Assembly (NCBI GenBank): GCA_017441585.1
Contig: JAFRWW010000065.1
Span: 38,035 to 102,034 of the forward strand
Direction of reading: 5' to 3'
Length of the DNA: 64,000 bases
Origin: Lachnospiraceae bacterium
GTDB taxonomy: Bacteria; Bacillota; Clostridia; Lachnospirales; Lachnospiraceae
The translations under genes were made by a program, and so were the position numbers. Below are positions 39,800 to 49,214 of this stretch, piece by piece; the stretch's first letter is position 1; each line of letters starts with the position of its first letter. The notes under the pieces are model-generated. The model was not told where the DNA came from. It saw only the letters and a list, made by a program, of their open reading frames with translations, and ran no database searches.

Positions 39800-40624
39800 T
39801 CATTCCTTTTTCTTTTTAGCTTTTTTCTCTCTCTTTTCGCTGACTTCGCCGTAAAACATGGCAGTGAGCAGCGTCAGCACATACGCCTGTACCAGCGCAT
39901 GTATCAGTGTGAACAGTACTGCCACCACCACCGGCAGCAGATAGGACAGATGGATATAAAAATATACCAGCTCCGTCACTAAGAGGCCGGAAAGCAGAGC
40001 TCCGAAAAGACGGAAGCTCATGGACAGCGGCAGAGAAAACTCCTTGAGCGTCAGCCCTATACCCTTAAGTCCGTTACTTGCGATGCCTCCTGAAAGTATC
40101 ACCAGATAAGAAAGACAGCCCAGAGCCACGGCTCCGTTTATATCGGCAAGGGGCGCAGGCAGGGCCATGGACGCGCCATGGGTATTCACCGCCTGGATGC
40201 CAAGGAGCTCAAACAGCGTACCTATACATATATAAGTCCCCGCGCAGAAAGTGTATGCACCAAGAAATATGTTTCTGTGAGGTGAATAGGTCTTTGAGAG
40301 TTTATCAAAATAACCCACCAGAAGCTCCAGCACCATCTGAAACCTGCCGGGGATCATGGAAAATTTAGGGATCACGATCACCCTGATAAGAAGCGCTGCA
40401 AAAAGCAGCAGGGCAGTCACGACAAACGCTGATACCAGGGAAGGATTGGCGTCAAAGAGTCCGAACAGGCTGATCTTTTCATGCTCATGCAGAACAGCAT
40501 CACGCATGACTTCCGATATGCCCATCTCGCCCTTCTCATGTGCAGTCAAAACAGAAAGGATCACAAAGATGACGCAGAGCACCAGCATTACGATCAGGGC
40601 TCTGTTACGCTTTTCTTTTTCCAT
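39800..40624 (-). CDS. atpB: ATP synthase F0 subunit a
   Basis: Subunit a contains the ion half-channels. The 274-residue protein has about six hydrophobic segments and the essential arginine in MSFRLFGALLSGLL. It is the first gene of the operon; no atpI precedes it. GAGGAA precedes ATG 40624. Confidence 0.93.
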   Translation of the reverse strand: MEKEKRNRALIVMLVLCVIFVILSVLTAHEKGEMGISEVMRDAVLHEHEKISLFGLFDANPSLVSAFVVTALLLFAALLIRVIVIPKFSMIPGRFQMVLELLVGYFDKLSKTYSPHRNIFLGAYTFCAGTYICIGTLFELLGIQAVNTHGASMALPAPLADINGAVALGCLSYLVILSGGIASNGLKGIGLTLKEFSLPLSMSFRLFGALLSGLLVTELVYFYIHLSYLLPVVVAVLFTLIHALVQAYVLTLLTAMFYGEVSEKREKKAKKKKE

Positions 40625-40646
40625 TTTACGTTCCTCAAAAAATCAC

Positions 40647-40695
40647 AAAAAAAAACAGACAGGGTTATTATATCACTCCTGCCTGTTTTTTTAAA
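40647..40695 (-). promoter_or_regulatory. Terminator hairpin that contains the atp operon promoter
   Basis: The hairpin ACAGGCAGG / CCTGTCTGT (40655-40686, one G-U) with eight following T on the minus strand (40647-40654) is a strong terminator for the upstream coiled-coil gene. Its loop contains an extended -10 box TGATATAAT (TATAAT at 40667-40672), with TTTAAA at 40690-40695 and a 17-base spacer. The promoter thus overlaps the terminator; the transcript start (near 40660) would fall in the 3' arm. Confidence 0.7.
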
Positions 40696-40712
40696 TAGCA
40701 TTATAAATTTAT

Positions 40713-43682
40713 TTATTTGTCGGTAACATTGATGGTGGTACGATACTCTGCACCGTTCATCCATACAGCCACGGGAACTCTTCCCTTTCCGGGGCCATCC
40801 AGTCTCTTGATCTCCACGGTCTTATTATCGTTATAAAGCTTGGCTTCCACGATCTCCTTGCCGTTGATGGCTATCCTGGACCAGAGTCCGGGCATGAGCT
40901 GCTTGTCATCCACAGTCCAGATACCGGTGATCATATCCGTGGTGGCAAAGGTCATGACCTCCATCAGGGAAACCTTAACCTTGGGTGCCATGGTATCCAG
41001 CTTCATGGTCTGAAGTGTCTGTGAGAAGCACAGGTTCATAACCTTCATGGTGAGCTTATAGTTCTTGCCCTTATAGTTACCCTCGATGATGAGCTTGTAG
41101 TTTGAAGAGCCCTTATCTGCCTTGAGCTTAAGAACGCCTGCGGCATCTATGCTGGCATGCTTGGATCTGTTCCATGTAGAAGGAACGCCATCTTCGCTTA
41201 TGATATTGGGTGAATCAAACTCCAGCTTAAACTTGGTACCTGAATTAACGGTAACGACATCTTCAGCGTTGCCCTCATTAGGTATGATCACAAAGTTCTC
41301 GGGAACTCCGTCCCTACCGTATACTTCGGTGACTGCAATGGTATCCTTATCAGTCTGCTTAAGGACCACTCTGTCGCCGGCTTTACGCCCCTTGCGCTGG
41401 TTGATCATCTCAACTGCCACGCCTTCGCCCTCGGCTTCTTCATCTGTAGGAACGGGTGCACTCTTTGCTTCCTCGGCTGCTGCGGCTTCCTTCTTTGCAG
41501 CATTCTCAGCCATCATGGCTGCCCTTGCTGCTGCGGGAGTCATGGCAGGAGCACTCTCCTCAGCCTTGGGTGCAGGTGCGGGCTCGGGCTTGGGCTCCGG
41601 CTTAGGCGCAGGTGCAGGCTCACTCTTGGGTGCGGGTGCGGGTGCAGGTGCAGGCGCAGGCGCGGGTGCAGGCGCGGGTGCAGGTGCACTCTTGGGCTCG
41701 GGCTTCTTAGGTGCATTGATCACGGGATGAAGCATATCATCGGTGATCCCCAGTTCATCGGCACTCTTGCCGGACGCCTTGATTATGTCATTGAGATCCT
41801 CTACCAGAGCAGGTATCTTATCATTCTTGATAGCCTCGATCTCAGCCTGCTTATCTGCCTTCTTCTTTTCGGATGCAGCCTTGGAAGCCTCTATCTCTTC
41901 CATCTCAGCCTTTGCCTTGACCAGATCGTCATTGGCGCCCACCAGAAGCTCATTGTTCTTTGTGATATTCAGCTCATGCTCCTTGAGCTTATCCTCTGCG
42001 GCCTTAAGTCTCAATTCGCGGCTCTTCTTAGCCTCCTCATAATCAGACTTGATCTTATTATGCTTAGCCTTAAGGTCCTCATATTTTTTCTTCATAGAAG
42101 AAAGTGAATCAGCCTCGCTGCGCTTCTTCTTAGCTTCATCCTCACACTGGGACATCTTCTCGCCGGCTGCACGGGCATCCTCTGATGCCTTTACCGTAAT
42201 GGAGTTCAGTGAGATCAGTTCCTTTACCGAAGCGGAAGGATCCGTTCCTGCTCCCTGAGCCAGAACGCCGGTTCCGGAGAAGGTCACATCAGTAGGCTTA
42301 TACTCATACTCGATATCGGCGCTCACTATGGTATAGCTTCCGGCACCGTTTCCGTTTACCACATAATCGATACCTTCCTGCTTGCCCCGGGATCTGAAGG
42401 CCTTTATCTGCTCCCTGTACTCACTCTCTGAGCAGTCCTGGGTGGATACGTCGGAGAAGATGATCAGCTCTCCCCTCTTTACCTCATCGCCGGAAAGACC
42501 TGAGACATTGGGATCATCGGCAAGGGCTGCATACTCAGAAGCGCTCAGGGAATCCACGAAGACCTCGCCCTTTGCCTTTATGCCGGAATCAGCATACAGG
42601 GCAATGAAATCTCCCGAAAAATCAGTAAATCCGAGTTCTCCGTCCCGAAGCTCCAGATCGTGATTCCCATAGCTGAAGCTTACGGAGCCGCCTAATGCGT
42701 AACGCTCCAGCGCCGTCATGATATCCACATCGGCTGCGTCTACAGTGTAACTTACATTTTTATATATGGAATCCTTTTCATCAAGGAGATACTCCAGTCC
42801 CTCTCTCTTGCCCCTTATGGTGCTTTCGATCTTTGACTCATCGGGATTGGTAACTGTCTCCGCCTTACGTGACTTAGGCTTCTTATCCAGCATCGTATAC
42901 TTGATGCTTCCTGTTTTATCAAATGAATATGTATAGAAGGAACCCTCAGAACTCATGAGGCAGTTCATGCCGGCGCCCTTGACTGGGGTAAACCTGTTTC
43001 CGGTCTTCTTCGAAGCCACGGCTGCAGCCACTTCATTCTCAAGCTTCTTCTGTGCTACCACATCATCACAGTCCTTAAGGCTCTTCTCCAGCTCATAGAT
43101 ATGTCTATCATCATCATTGGCCACCAGATCTGCCAGTTTCTTTCTGGCGTCCTTGATGGACTTGCGCAGAAGCCTTTCATTATCCAGTCTGCTCTTATCC
43201 TTCAGCAGAGCCTGCTTCTCATCAAAGGCCTTCTTAGCTGCATCCAGAGCCTTCTGTGCGTCGGAAAACTCCTCATCTGCCAGTGCGCTCTCCAGCTTCA
43301 CCTTTTCCAGATCCGAATCCAGACTGTCCAGCTCAGCATTTGAAATACCGATGGTAGCAGCTGCGTTCTTGATCTCATTCTCTGCCTTTTCCTGCTCTTC
43401 CTTCAGTGTCTCCACAGTATCCAGTAGGAAGATGGATTCTGTCTTCTCAGAGTCGAGAGTCTTGTTGATATCTGCCACCCTTTTGCTGGCCTTGTCATAG
43501 GCTTCCTGTTTCTCAGCCACATTGGCCAGTGCCTTTTTCTCTCTGGACTCCAGCTGTCCCAGTGAAGTAAAGGCCAGATCCAAGTCGATCTTTGTTCTCT
43601 GGAACTCCGCTTTTTTTTCGGCTACCAGATAACTGAGATCATCTTCAGACATACTCTTGTACTCTTCAAAATTTACACCCAT
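40713..43682 (-). CDS. Large coiled-coil protein with Ala-Pro linker and a C-terminal module shared with the MBG protein
   Basis: No family is recognised. The 989-residue protein has no signal peptide or membrane helix. Visible parts: coiled coil (about 20-230), a beta-rich region with two related motifs (GKREGLEYLL at 291-300 and GKQEGIDYVV at 433-442, each followed by an S-Y-T-V/I segment), a second coiled coil (about 485-650), an Ala-Pro-Lys linker (663-754), and a C-terminal region (755-989). The last resembles the end of the protein at 58761-64000: LKLKADKGSSNYKLIIEG and GPGKGRVPVAVWMNGAEYR align with VKKLKGRSTYEMILVSADG and GSGKGSMPITYILNGK. AGGAGG precedes ATG 43682. A terminator follows, so it is probably monocistronic. 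Role unknown; cytoskeletal or scaffold-like roles are guesses. Confidence 0.75.
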   Translation of the reverse strand: MGVNFEEYKSMSEDDLSYLVAEKKAEFQRTKIDLDLAFTSLGQLESREKKALANVAEKQEAYDKASKRVADINKTLDSEKTESIFLLDTVETLKEEQEKAENEIKNAAATIGISNAELDSLDSDLEKVKLESALADEEFSDAQKALDAAKKAFDEKQALLKDKSRLDNERLLRKSIKDARKKLADLVANDDDRHIYELEKSLKDCDDVVAQKKLENEVAAAVASKKTGNRFTPVKGAGMNCLMSSEGSFYTYSFDKTGSIKYTMLDKKPKSRKAETVTNPDESKIESTIRGKREGLEYLLDEKDSIYKNVSYTVDAADVDIMTALERYALGGSVSFSYGNHDLELRDGELGFTDFSGDFIALYADSGIKAKGEVFVDSLSASEYAALADDPNVSGLSGDEVKRGELIIFSDVSTQDCSESEYREQIKAFRSRGKQEGIDYVVNGNGAGSYTIVSADIEYEYKPTDVTFSGTGVLAQGAGTDPSASVKELISLNSITVKASEDARAAGEKMSQCEDEAKKKRSEADSLSSMKKKYEDLKAKHNKIKSDYEEAKKSRELRLKAAEDKLKEHELNITKNNELLVGANDDLVKAKAEMEEIEASKAASEKKKADKQAEIEAIKNDKIPALVEDLNDIIKASGKSADELGITDDMLHPVINAPKKPEPKSAPAPAPAPAPAPAPAPAPAPKSEPAPAPKPEPKPEPAPAPKAEESAPAMTPAAARAAMMAENAAKKEAAAAEEAKSAPVPTDEEAEGEGVAVEMINQRKGRKAGDRVVLKQTDKDTIAVTEVYGRDGVPENFVIIPNEGNAEDVVTVNSGTKFKLEFDSPNIISEDGVPSTWNRSKHASIDAAGVLKLKADKGSSNYKLIIEGNYKGKNYKLTMKVMNLCFSQTLQTMKLDTMAPKVKVSLMEVMTFATTDMITGIWTVDDKQLMPGLWSRIAINGKEIVEAKLYNDNKTVEIKRLDGPGKGRVPVAVWMNGAEYRTTINVTDK

Positions 43683-43742
43683 TGTAAATACCTCCTAAGA
43701 TATTTATGTATTCTGAAAGGCATCGCCTCCATAACTTTCAAT

Positions 43743-43783
43743 ATTATATCATTTTGCACAAAAAATTTCTACTACAATATATT
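43743..43783. promoter_or_regulatory. Overlapping divergent promoters
   Basis: On minus, extended -10 TGATATAAT (TATAAT 43743-43748) with TAGAAA (43766-43771, 17 bases) faces the coiled-coil gene. On plus, TTGCAC (43754-43759) and TATATT (43778-43783, 18 bases) face the glycosyltransferase. The two promoters overlap by about 20 bases, so they should compete. Confidence 0.5.
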
Positions 43784-43825
43784 TTTTTGTTATATACTAT
43801 ATGTGGTGGTTTTGGGAGAAAATTT

Positions 43826-45010
43826 ATGAAAAAACTGGTTTTATTCAAAGGCGGGACTGAAACCCTCGGATTCTTTTCAGAACAGATGGAAAAAGAGTTT
43901 TCCCGGATGGGTTATGAAATTTTCATGTTCGATTATAAAAAGGAAGCCGAAAGTGCCTTCAGGCTCCTGCGTTTCATCGAAAGAGGCAATACCGTAATGC
44001 TCTCTTTCAATTTTCACGGAATATGCAATGAACAGCTGCTGAGGGATGAATCCGACAGGTATATCTGGGAGGACTTCGGCATTCCCTGTCTCAACATAGT
44101 GGTGGATCATCCCTTCTATTATGACAGGTTCATGCCCCAGCTTCCTTCGGATTATACTCAGTTTAGCGTGGACATGGGCCATGAGGATTACATGAAACGC
44201 TTCTATCCCCATGTGCACTTAGGTCCATTCCTGCCCCTGGCCGGCACGGAGCTTGACTGGGAAGGCGACGAGACCCTCCCCATGGAAAAAAGGGACATAG
44301 ACCTGCTCTTCGTGGGTTCCAGCGCCGCCCCCGAATTCTACGAGCAGTATATAAAAAGAGAAGGCCCCGAATATGAAGCCTTTTACCGCAGCGTGATGGA
44401 TGAGATGATAAAAAATCCCCACCTCACCTTTGAACAGGTCTTCGAGCCCATGATAAGGCAGACTGCCGAGGAAGGGGATGACATCACCGACGACATGCTG
44501 AGGGAAGCCTATTCCCACATGGTCCATTTTGACATGTATATAAGGTACTATTACCGCTGCGAGCTCATCAGAATACTGGCCGACTCAGGTCTTAAGATAG
44601 TCTGCGTGGGAGGCGGCTGGGACAGATTCAAGTGCAAAGGACGTGAAAACATCACAGCCCATCCCTACTGCACCTCCATAGAGTGCCTAAGACTCATGCG
44701 CCGCAGCAGGATATGTATAAACGTGATGCCCTGGTTCAAGCGCGGAGCCCATGACCGGATATTTAACACCATGTTAAACCACAGCGTATCCTTCACGGAT
44801 TCCAGCGAATATCTGGACGGTATCCTCACGGATAAAAAGGACTGCCTGATCTATTCTTTGTCCGGGCTCAACATGGCGCCTGACATAATAAAAGACGCCC
44901 TGGATAAACCAAAGCGTCTTCAGGATATCGCTGATGCCGGCTATGAACTCGCTGCCTTGGGCCACACCTGGGCCCACCGTGCGAGATTTTTAGGCAGGCA
45001 TTTTATTTAA
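43826..45010 (+). CDS. CgeB-like glycosyltransferase
   Basis: The 394-residue protein resembles the CgeB / DUF3880 group of GT-B glycosyltransferases: N-terminal domain with LVLFKGGTETLGFFSEQM, and a C-terminal part with RLMRRSRICINVMPWFKRGAHDRIFNTML, where the HDRIFNTML-type segment resembles the usual h-x-Rh-fE donor-binding motif. Such enzymes act in spore-coat, flagellin or surface glycosylation. ATG 43826 is chosen for GGGAG upstream and the typical start MKKLVLF; a longer reading from 43706 would begin inside the promoter area. It is one of only two plus-strand genes. Confidence 0.78.
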   Translation: MKKLVLFKGGTETLGFFSEQMEKEFSRMGYEIFMFDYKKEAESAFRLLRFIERGNTVMLSFNFHGICNEQLLRDESDRYIWEDFGIPCLNIVVDHPFYYDRFMPQLPSDYTQFSVDMGHEDYMKRFYPHVHLGPFLPLAGTELDWEGDETLPMEKRDIDLLFVGSSAAPEFYEQYIKREGPEYEAFYRSVMDEMIKNPHLTFEQVFEPMIRQTAEEGDDITDDMLREAYSHMVHFDMYIRYYYRCELIRILADSGLKIVCVGGGWDRFKCKGRENITAHPYCTSIECLRLMRRSRICINVMPWFKRGAHDRIFNTMLNHSVSFTDSSEYLDGILTDKKDCLIYSLSGLNMAPDIIKDALDKPKRLQDIADAGYELAALGHTWAHRARFLGRHFI

Positions 45011-45016
45011 TTAATA

Positions 45017-45964
45017 CTATTTCCCCAACCCCTTGCGCACCTCATCCATGCGAAGCCCCGCATCGATGAAATCACAATACTTACAGAACGGATGATTGGC
45101 CCTGCCGCCCTTCATCTCCATACGCTTCCTAAGCTCCTGATAAGCCTTCGAATTCCACGCCTCCTTAAGAGGAGTCTTATTAAGATCCGCCAGAGTAGTC
45201 ACCTCACGATTATCACAGCAGCAGATCCCCAGCCGTCCGTCCGGCACGATCCACATATCCGTATAAGGCATGAGACAGATCTCCTCTATGGGCTTTGATC
45301 CCATGGCCTTATTGGGAGCCGCCCCTGCCCTGTTGGTCAGGATCTCATGGATATACCTTATCTGTATCCTGGCATCCAGATCCTTAAACTTCTCAGGATT
45401 CGACTTGATATACTCATACACCGCCTTATGAGGAGCCTGCAGTTCCTGAGTCTCCGCATAATTATTGATTATCAGCTCATTTATATAAGGAGCTATGGCG
45501 TCCACCTTCTCAGGGGTGAGCAAAAGCCCGTTGGTACTCATGAAGATATGCACATCCGGGAGTTTTTCCCTGGCGTATTTATGAAACTCCACTATCCTGG
45601 TATCCATCCAGGGCTCATTGTTTCCGTACAGAGTCAGACGGTTCTTATATCCCCAGTCCGCCAGCTGGTCTATTATGCTTTTGAACAGTTCCTCTTCCAT
45701 CCTGGCAAAGGGACGCTTGTCAGCATTTTTGTTCGCACAGCAAAAATCGCAGGTGGAATTACATCTGTTGATGGTCTCCAGATTCACCACCCTGGGATGG
45801 GGCAGCTCATCGCCGAAACTCTTAAAGTACTCTATGTATTCCTTTCCCTGACGACGACGCTTCAAAAACATCATCTTAAGATAGGCTGCCGAGGCCAGCC
45901 TGGGAAAATATTTCCTGGCGTTAAAGCCTATGGTGCCCATATAGTTTTCTATCCTGATCGGCAT
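45017..45964 (-). CDS. Radical SAM/SPASM-domain protein
   Basis: The 315-residue protein has the radical SAM CxxxCxxC motif in RCNSTCDFCCANK (near 67-79) and a C-terminal cysteine cluster of SPASM type (GICCCDN, then FCKYCDF). SPASM proteins often modify peptides or sugars. The gene starts immediately after the stop codon of the FAD enzyme, so the two are likely co-translated. It converges with the CgeB-like gene at a 6-base gap. Confidence 0.88.
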   Translation of the reverse strand: MPIRIENYMGTIGFNARKYFPRLASAAYLKMMFLKRRRQGKEYIEYFKSFGDELPHPRVVNLETINRCNSTCDFCCANKNADKRPFARMEEELFKSIIDQLADWGYKNRLTLYGNNEPWMDTRIVEFHKYAREKLPDVHIFMSTNGLLLTPEKVDAIAPYINELIINNYAETQELQAPHKAVYEYIKSNPEKFKDLDARIQIRYIHEILTNRAGAAPNKAMGSKPIEEICLMPYTDMWIVPDGRLGICCCDNREVTTLADLNKTPLKEAWNSKAYQELRKRMEMKGGRANHPFCKYCDFIDAGLRMDEVRKGLGK

Positions 45965-47533
45965 TTAATCCACCTCGTTTGAGGATACCTCATGGTATTC
46001 CTTTTCCGTATTTACATTCCAGACATTCGATTTATCCATGCGCCCGTTCACTATGTTGCTCACTGCCTCGAAGGAGGTGCACATGGAATGATCGATGTTA
46101 TTGTACCTGTGTTGGCCGTTCCTGCCCACACAGTAGAGATTGTCTATCTGCTTTAAGTAATCCACCACCACGTCTATGTCATCATAGGAGTCAAAATAGG
46201 CGGGATAAGCCTTCTTGATCTTTTCCATATGAGTGTCGATGACATCCTTCTTGCTCCTGATGAGACCGATCTTCACCATCTCGGATACGCCCAGGGCGGA
46301 AAACTCGCTCTCGGACATATTCCAGTACTTATCACCCTCATTCACGAAATACTCCAGGCCCACCCAGACGGTATTTTCCAGATCCTTTACCATATAAGGC
46401 GACCAGTTGTTGTAGATCTGGAAGCGTCCCATCTTAACCCTGCGGTCCTGCACATAGACCCAGCAGTCGGGAACGATATTCGATACGGTCTTCATCTTAG
46501 TGATATTCTTAAGCCTCAGTGAAGGCACCAACACGCCGAGGGTCATATAATCCCTGTAGGGAAGGTGCGATGCCACCTCGTGGACGTCCTTTGGCACATC
46601 GTTCATGCCCATCACCAGATCCTTAAGGGGCATGGATGAGATGATGACGTCTCCCTCAACGGATATTTCCTGCCCGTCCTTTTTATATACCAGGCCGGTG
46701 AGATGGTTATCCGCATTTTTTTCTATCCTCACCACCTGTGCTCCGGTTATGATCTCGCCGCCCATCTGCCTGATCTTATCCGCAGTCAGCTCCCACAGCT
46801 GACCGGGCCCCAGTTTCGGATATTTGAACTCCTCGATGAGGGATGTCTCCACCTTCCTGTTTTTTACCTTGAATACCTTTCCGAAGATATCCTTTATTAT
46901 GGCGACTATGGAGAGTCCCTTCACCCTCTGCGCCCCCCAGGAGGCGTCTATCTGCGAAGGATGACGTCCCCAGAGATTCTCGGTGTAATATTCAAAAAAC
47001 ATAGAGTACAGCTTCCTGCCGAACCTGTTTATGTAAAAATTCTCCAGATTAGTCTCGGGAAGCTTATGGAACAAGGTGGCCAGATATGAAAAGCCCACCT
47101 TCATAGTATTGATAAAGCCCATATTCCTGAAGGTCTCCCTCTTCATGGAAATGGGATAATCATAAAATTTATCATCAAAGAATATCCTGGATATCCTGCG
47201 GCGCTTAAGCATCACCGCATCCTTCTTTTCGGGATCCGGTCCGCCCTTCTTCACCTTGACATGACGCTTTAATATGATATCGTCCTTTGCGGGAGCGCCC
47301 TGCATGGGCAGGATCTCATCCCACCAGGCGTTTACCCTGTCTATCTTTGAGAAAAATCTGTGGCCGCCCATATCCATACGGTTACCCTTATAATTCACCG
47401 TCTTGGATATGCCGCCCATGCTCTGCGTCTCTTCAAAGACGTACACCTGACATCCTTTTTTCTGTTTCAAAAGCTCATAGGCCGCCGTGAGACCTGCTGG
47501 TCCTGCGCCTATCACCAGATAAGTATCTGCCAT
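45965..47533 (-). CDS. FAD amine-oxidase-like oxidoreductase (protoporphyrinogen oxidase/UGM-like group)
   Basis: The 522-residue protein has the FAD-binding motif [16 protein letters not shown], then [13 protein letters not shown] and GGHRFFSK, as in amine-oxidase-type FAD enzymes near UDP-galactopyranose mutases. The C-terminal FAD-contact region has [18 protein letters not shown]. It lies 4 bases after rpe and immediately before the radical SAM gene. The substrate is unknown; surface polysaccharide sugars are plausible from neighbours. Confidence 0.82.
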   Translation of the reverse strand: MADTYLVIGAGPAGLTAAYELLKQKKGCQVYVFEETQSMGGISKTVNYKGNRMDMGGHRFFSKIDRVNAWWDEILPMQGAPAKDDIILKRHVKVKKGGPDPEKKDAVMLKRRRISRIFFDDKFYDYPISMKRETFRNMGFINTMKVGFSYLATLFHKLPETNLENFYINRFGRKLYSMFFEYYTENLWGRHPSQIDASWGAQRVKGLSIVAIIKDIFGKVFKVKNRKVETSLIEEFKYPKLGPGQLWELTADKIRQMGGEIITGAQVVRIEKNADNHLTGLVYKKDGQEISVEGDVIISSMPLKDLVMGMNDVPKDVHEVASHLPYRDYMTLGVLVPSLRLKNITKMKTVSNIVPDCWVYVQDRRVKMGRFQIYNNWSPYMVKDLENTVWVGLEYFVNEGDKYWNMSESEFSALGVSEMVKIGLIRSKKDVIDTHMEKIKKAYPAYFDSYDDIDVVVDYLKQIDNLYCVGRNGQHRYNNIDHSMCTSFEAVSNIVNGRMDKSNVWNVNTEKEYHEVSSNEVD

Positions 47534-47537
47534 ACCA

Positions 47538-48194
47538 CTAGCCTTTCATCTTACGGGCAAAATATTCCGTATTACCCGCCACATCGCCCTCAAATACCGA
47601 GGATCCCATGACTATAACATTTGCGCCGCAGCTCATGACACGCTCTATATTATCCCTGGTTATGCCGCCATCCACCTGGATATCCATATCTATCCCCTTA
47701 TCCTTGAACAGACGCCTGGTCTGCATGATCCTGGGATTGGAGCTCTCTATGTATTTCTGTCCTCCCAGGCCGGGATTCACCGTCATGACAAGGGCCATAT
47801 CGATAAGGTCATACACCTCTTCGAACCGCTCCACCGGCGTGCCCGGACTTATGGCAGCCCCTGCCTTAAGCCCCCGCTTTTTAATCCTTTCAAGAGTCGC
47901 CCTCGGATCGTCGCAGGCCTCCATATGTATGGTGAGCCCGTCCGCGCCGCAGCCGGCGAAATCATCGATATAACGAATGGGCTCCGTGACCATGAGATGT
48001 ACGTCAAAAAAAAGATCCGTCACCTTCCTCAGAGATTTGATCACAGGCATGCCGAAAGATATCTGGGGCACAAAAATGCCGTCCATCACATCAATATGCA
48101 GATAGTCCGCGCCATTGTCGGCTACGATTCTGACCTGTTCGCCGAGTCTTGCAAAATCCGCAGACAGAATGGACGGACACAGTAGATTCTTCAC
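47538..48194 (-). CDS. rpe: Ribulose-phosphate 3-epimerase
   Basis: Rpe interconverts ribulose-5-phosphate and xylulose-5-phosphate in the pentose phosphate pathway. The 218-residue TIM-barrel protein has [30 protein letters not shown] and the C-terminal VDGGI motif, including the metal and catalytic residues. The start is GTG 48194 with GGAGG 9 bases upstream, directly after the rsgA stop codon. Confidence 0.97.
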   Translation of the reverse strand: MKNLLCPSILSADFARLGEQVRIVADNGADYLHIDVMDGIFVPQISFGMPVIKSLRKVTDLFFDVHLMVTEPIRYIDDFAGCGADGLTIHMEACDDPRATLERIKKRGLKAGAAISPGTPVERFEEVYDLIDMALVMTVNPGLGGQKYIESSNPRIMQTRRLFKDKGIDMDIQVDGGITRDNIERVMSCGANVIVMGSSVFEGDVAGNTEYFARKMKG

Positions 48195-49133
48195 TTAATA
48201 ATTCCTCCTGGATCTTATCTCCTCATAAAAGAGAGAATAACTCTCATATCTGCTTGCAGCTATGAGTCCTTCTGCCAATGCCCTCTTTACGCCGCACTCT
48301 TTTTCCTTTATATGCGAACACAGGGCAAATCTGCACTCGCCGGAATACCTGTCTATCTCGGGAAAGAGTGCCCCCAGATTCTCTGCGCTCTCTTCCATTA
48401 TGTCAAAACTGGAAAAGCCCGGGGTGTCCGCTATATAGGTATCATCCATCCCGTCCACCTTAAGGAGCTGTGCATGTCTCGTGGTATGCTTACCCCTTCC
48501 CAGCTTCTTGCTGATGATTCCGGTCTCCATCACGGTCTGGGACTGCAGCAGGTTCACTATGGTGGATTTACCTGCTCCCGAAGGACCTGCCAGAGCCGAT
48601 ATCTTACCGGAAAGCCTTTCCTTAAGGGAGGATATATCCTTATTTTTGGCGCTGACGGTCAGCACCTCGTATCCCGCCGGCTCATATATTTTACAAAGCT
48701 TGGCCTTTTCATACTCATCTATGAGATCGCATTTGTTAAAGCAGATCAGGGCCGGTATGCCGCGTCTTTCACTCTCACAAAGGAATCTGTCCAGAAGATT
48801 CAGATTTATCGGCGGATCGGCAGCTGCAAAAATGATGAAGATCTGATCCACATTTGCCATGGCAGGCCGGATCACTTCGGAATGCCTCTCCAATATCTCA
48901 TCGATATGGCCGGGATTGTCTATATCCGTATCCGTCACAGGATGCAGACGGACCATATCCCCCACCAGAGGCTTGACCTTCTCATTTCTGAACAGGCCCT
49001 TGGCCCTGCAGGTAAAAACACCCACATTGCTCACCTCCACATAATAGAACCCGCCGATCCCTTTGATTATCCTGCCTGTGTATGCTTTCTCCTCTATTTC
49101 CCCCTGTTTATATCTGATCAACTTGTTATTCAT
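48195..49133 (-). CDS. rsgA: Ribosome small-subunit GTPase RsgA
   Basis: RsgA is a circularly permuted GTPase for late 30S assembly. The 312-residue protein has an N-terminal OB fold, then G4 (CFNKCDL), G1 (GPSGAGKST), G3 (DTPGF) and a C-terminal zinc site (CRFALCSHIKEKECGVK). It sits in the conserved prkC-rsgA-rpe order. The ribosome site before ATG 49133 is weak. Confidence 0.95.
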   Translation of the reverse strand: MNNKLIRYKQGEIEEKAYTGRIIKGIGGFYYVEVSNVGVFTCRAKGLFRNEKVKPLVGDMVRLHPVTDTDIDNPGHIDEILERHSEVIRPAMANVDQIFIIFAAADPPINLNLLDRFLCESERRGIPALICFNKCDLIDEYEKAKLCKIYEPAGYEVLTVSAKNKDISSLKERLSGKISALAGPSGAGKSTIVNLLQSQTVMETGIISKKLGRGKHTTRHAQLLKVDGMDDTYIADTPGFSSFDIMEESAENLGALFPEIDRYSGECRFALCSHIKEKECGVKRALAEGLIAASRYESYSLFYEEIRSRRNY

Positions 49134-49164
49134 CTCATTGCAAACGTCATTTCGATTTATCGGA

Positions 49165-49210
49165 GGCCATTAATTTCCCTCAACTTCGTTTTCGGGAACA
49201 TTAATTGGCC
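49165..49210. repeat. Long imperfect hairpin between prkC and rsgA
   Basis: GGCCATTAATTTCCC (49165-49179) pairs with GGGAACATTAATTGGCC (49194-49210), with a 14-base loop. There is no T run, so it is not a standard terminator. It fills most of the 81-base gap and may affect message processing. Confidence 0.6.
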
Positions 49211-49214
49211 CATA

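Noticed and set aside
41122..41730. 202-residue plus-strand frame rich in Gly, Ala and Ser
   Set aside because: It is the reverse of the Ala-Pro linker of the coiled-coil gene and has no independent support.
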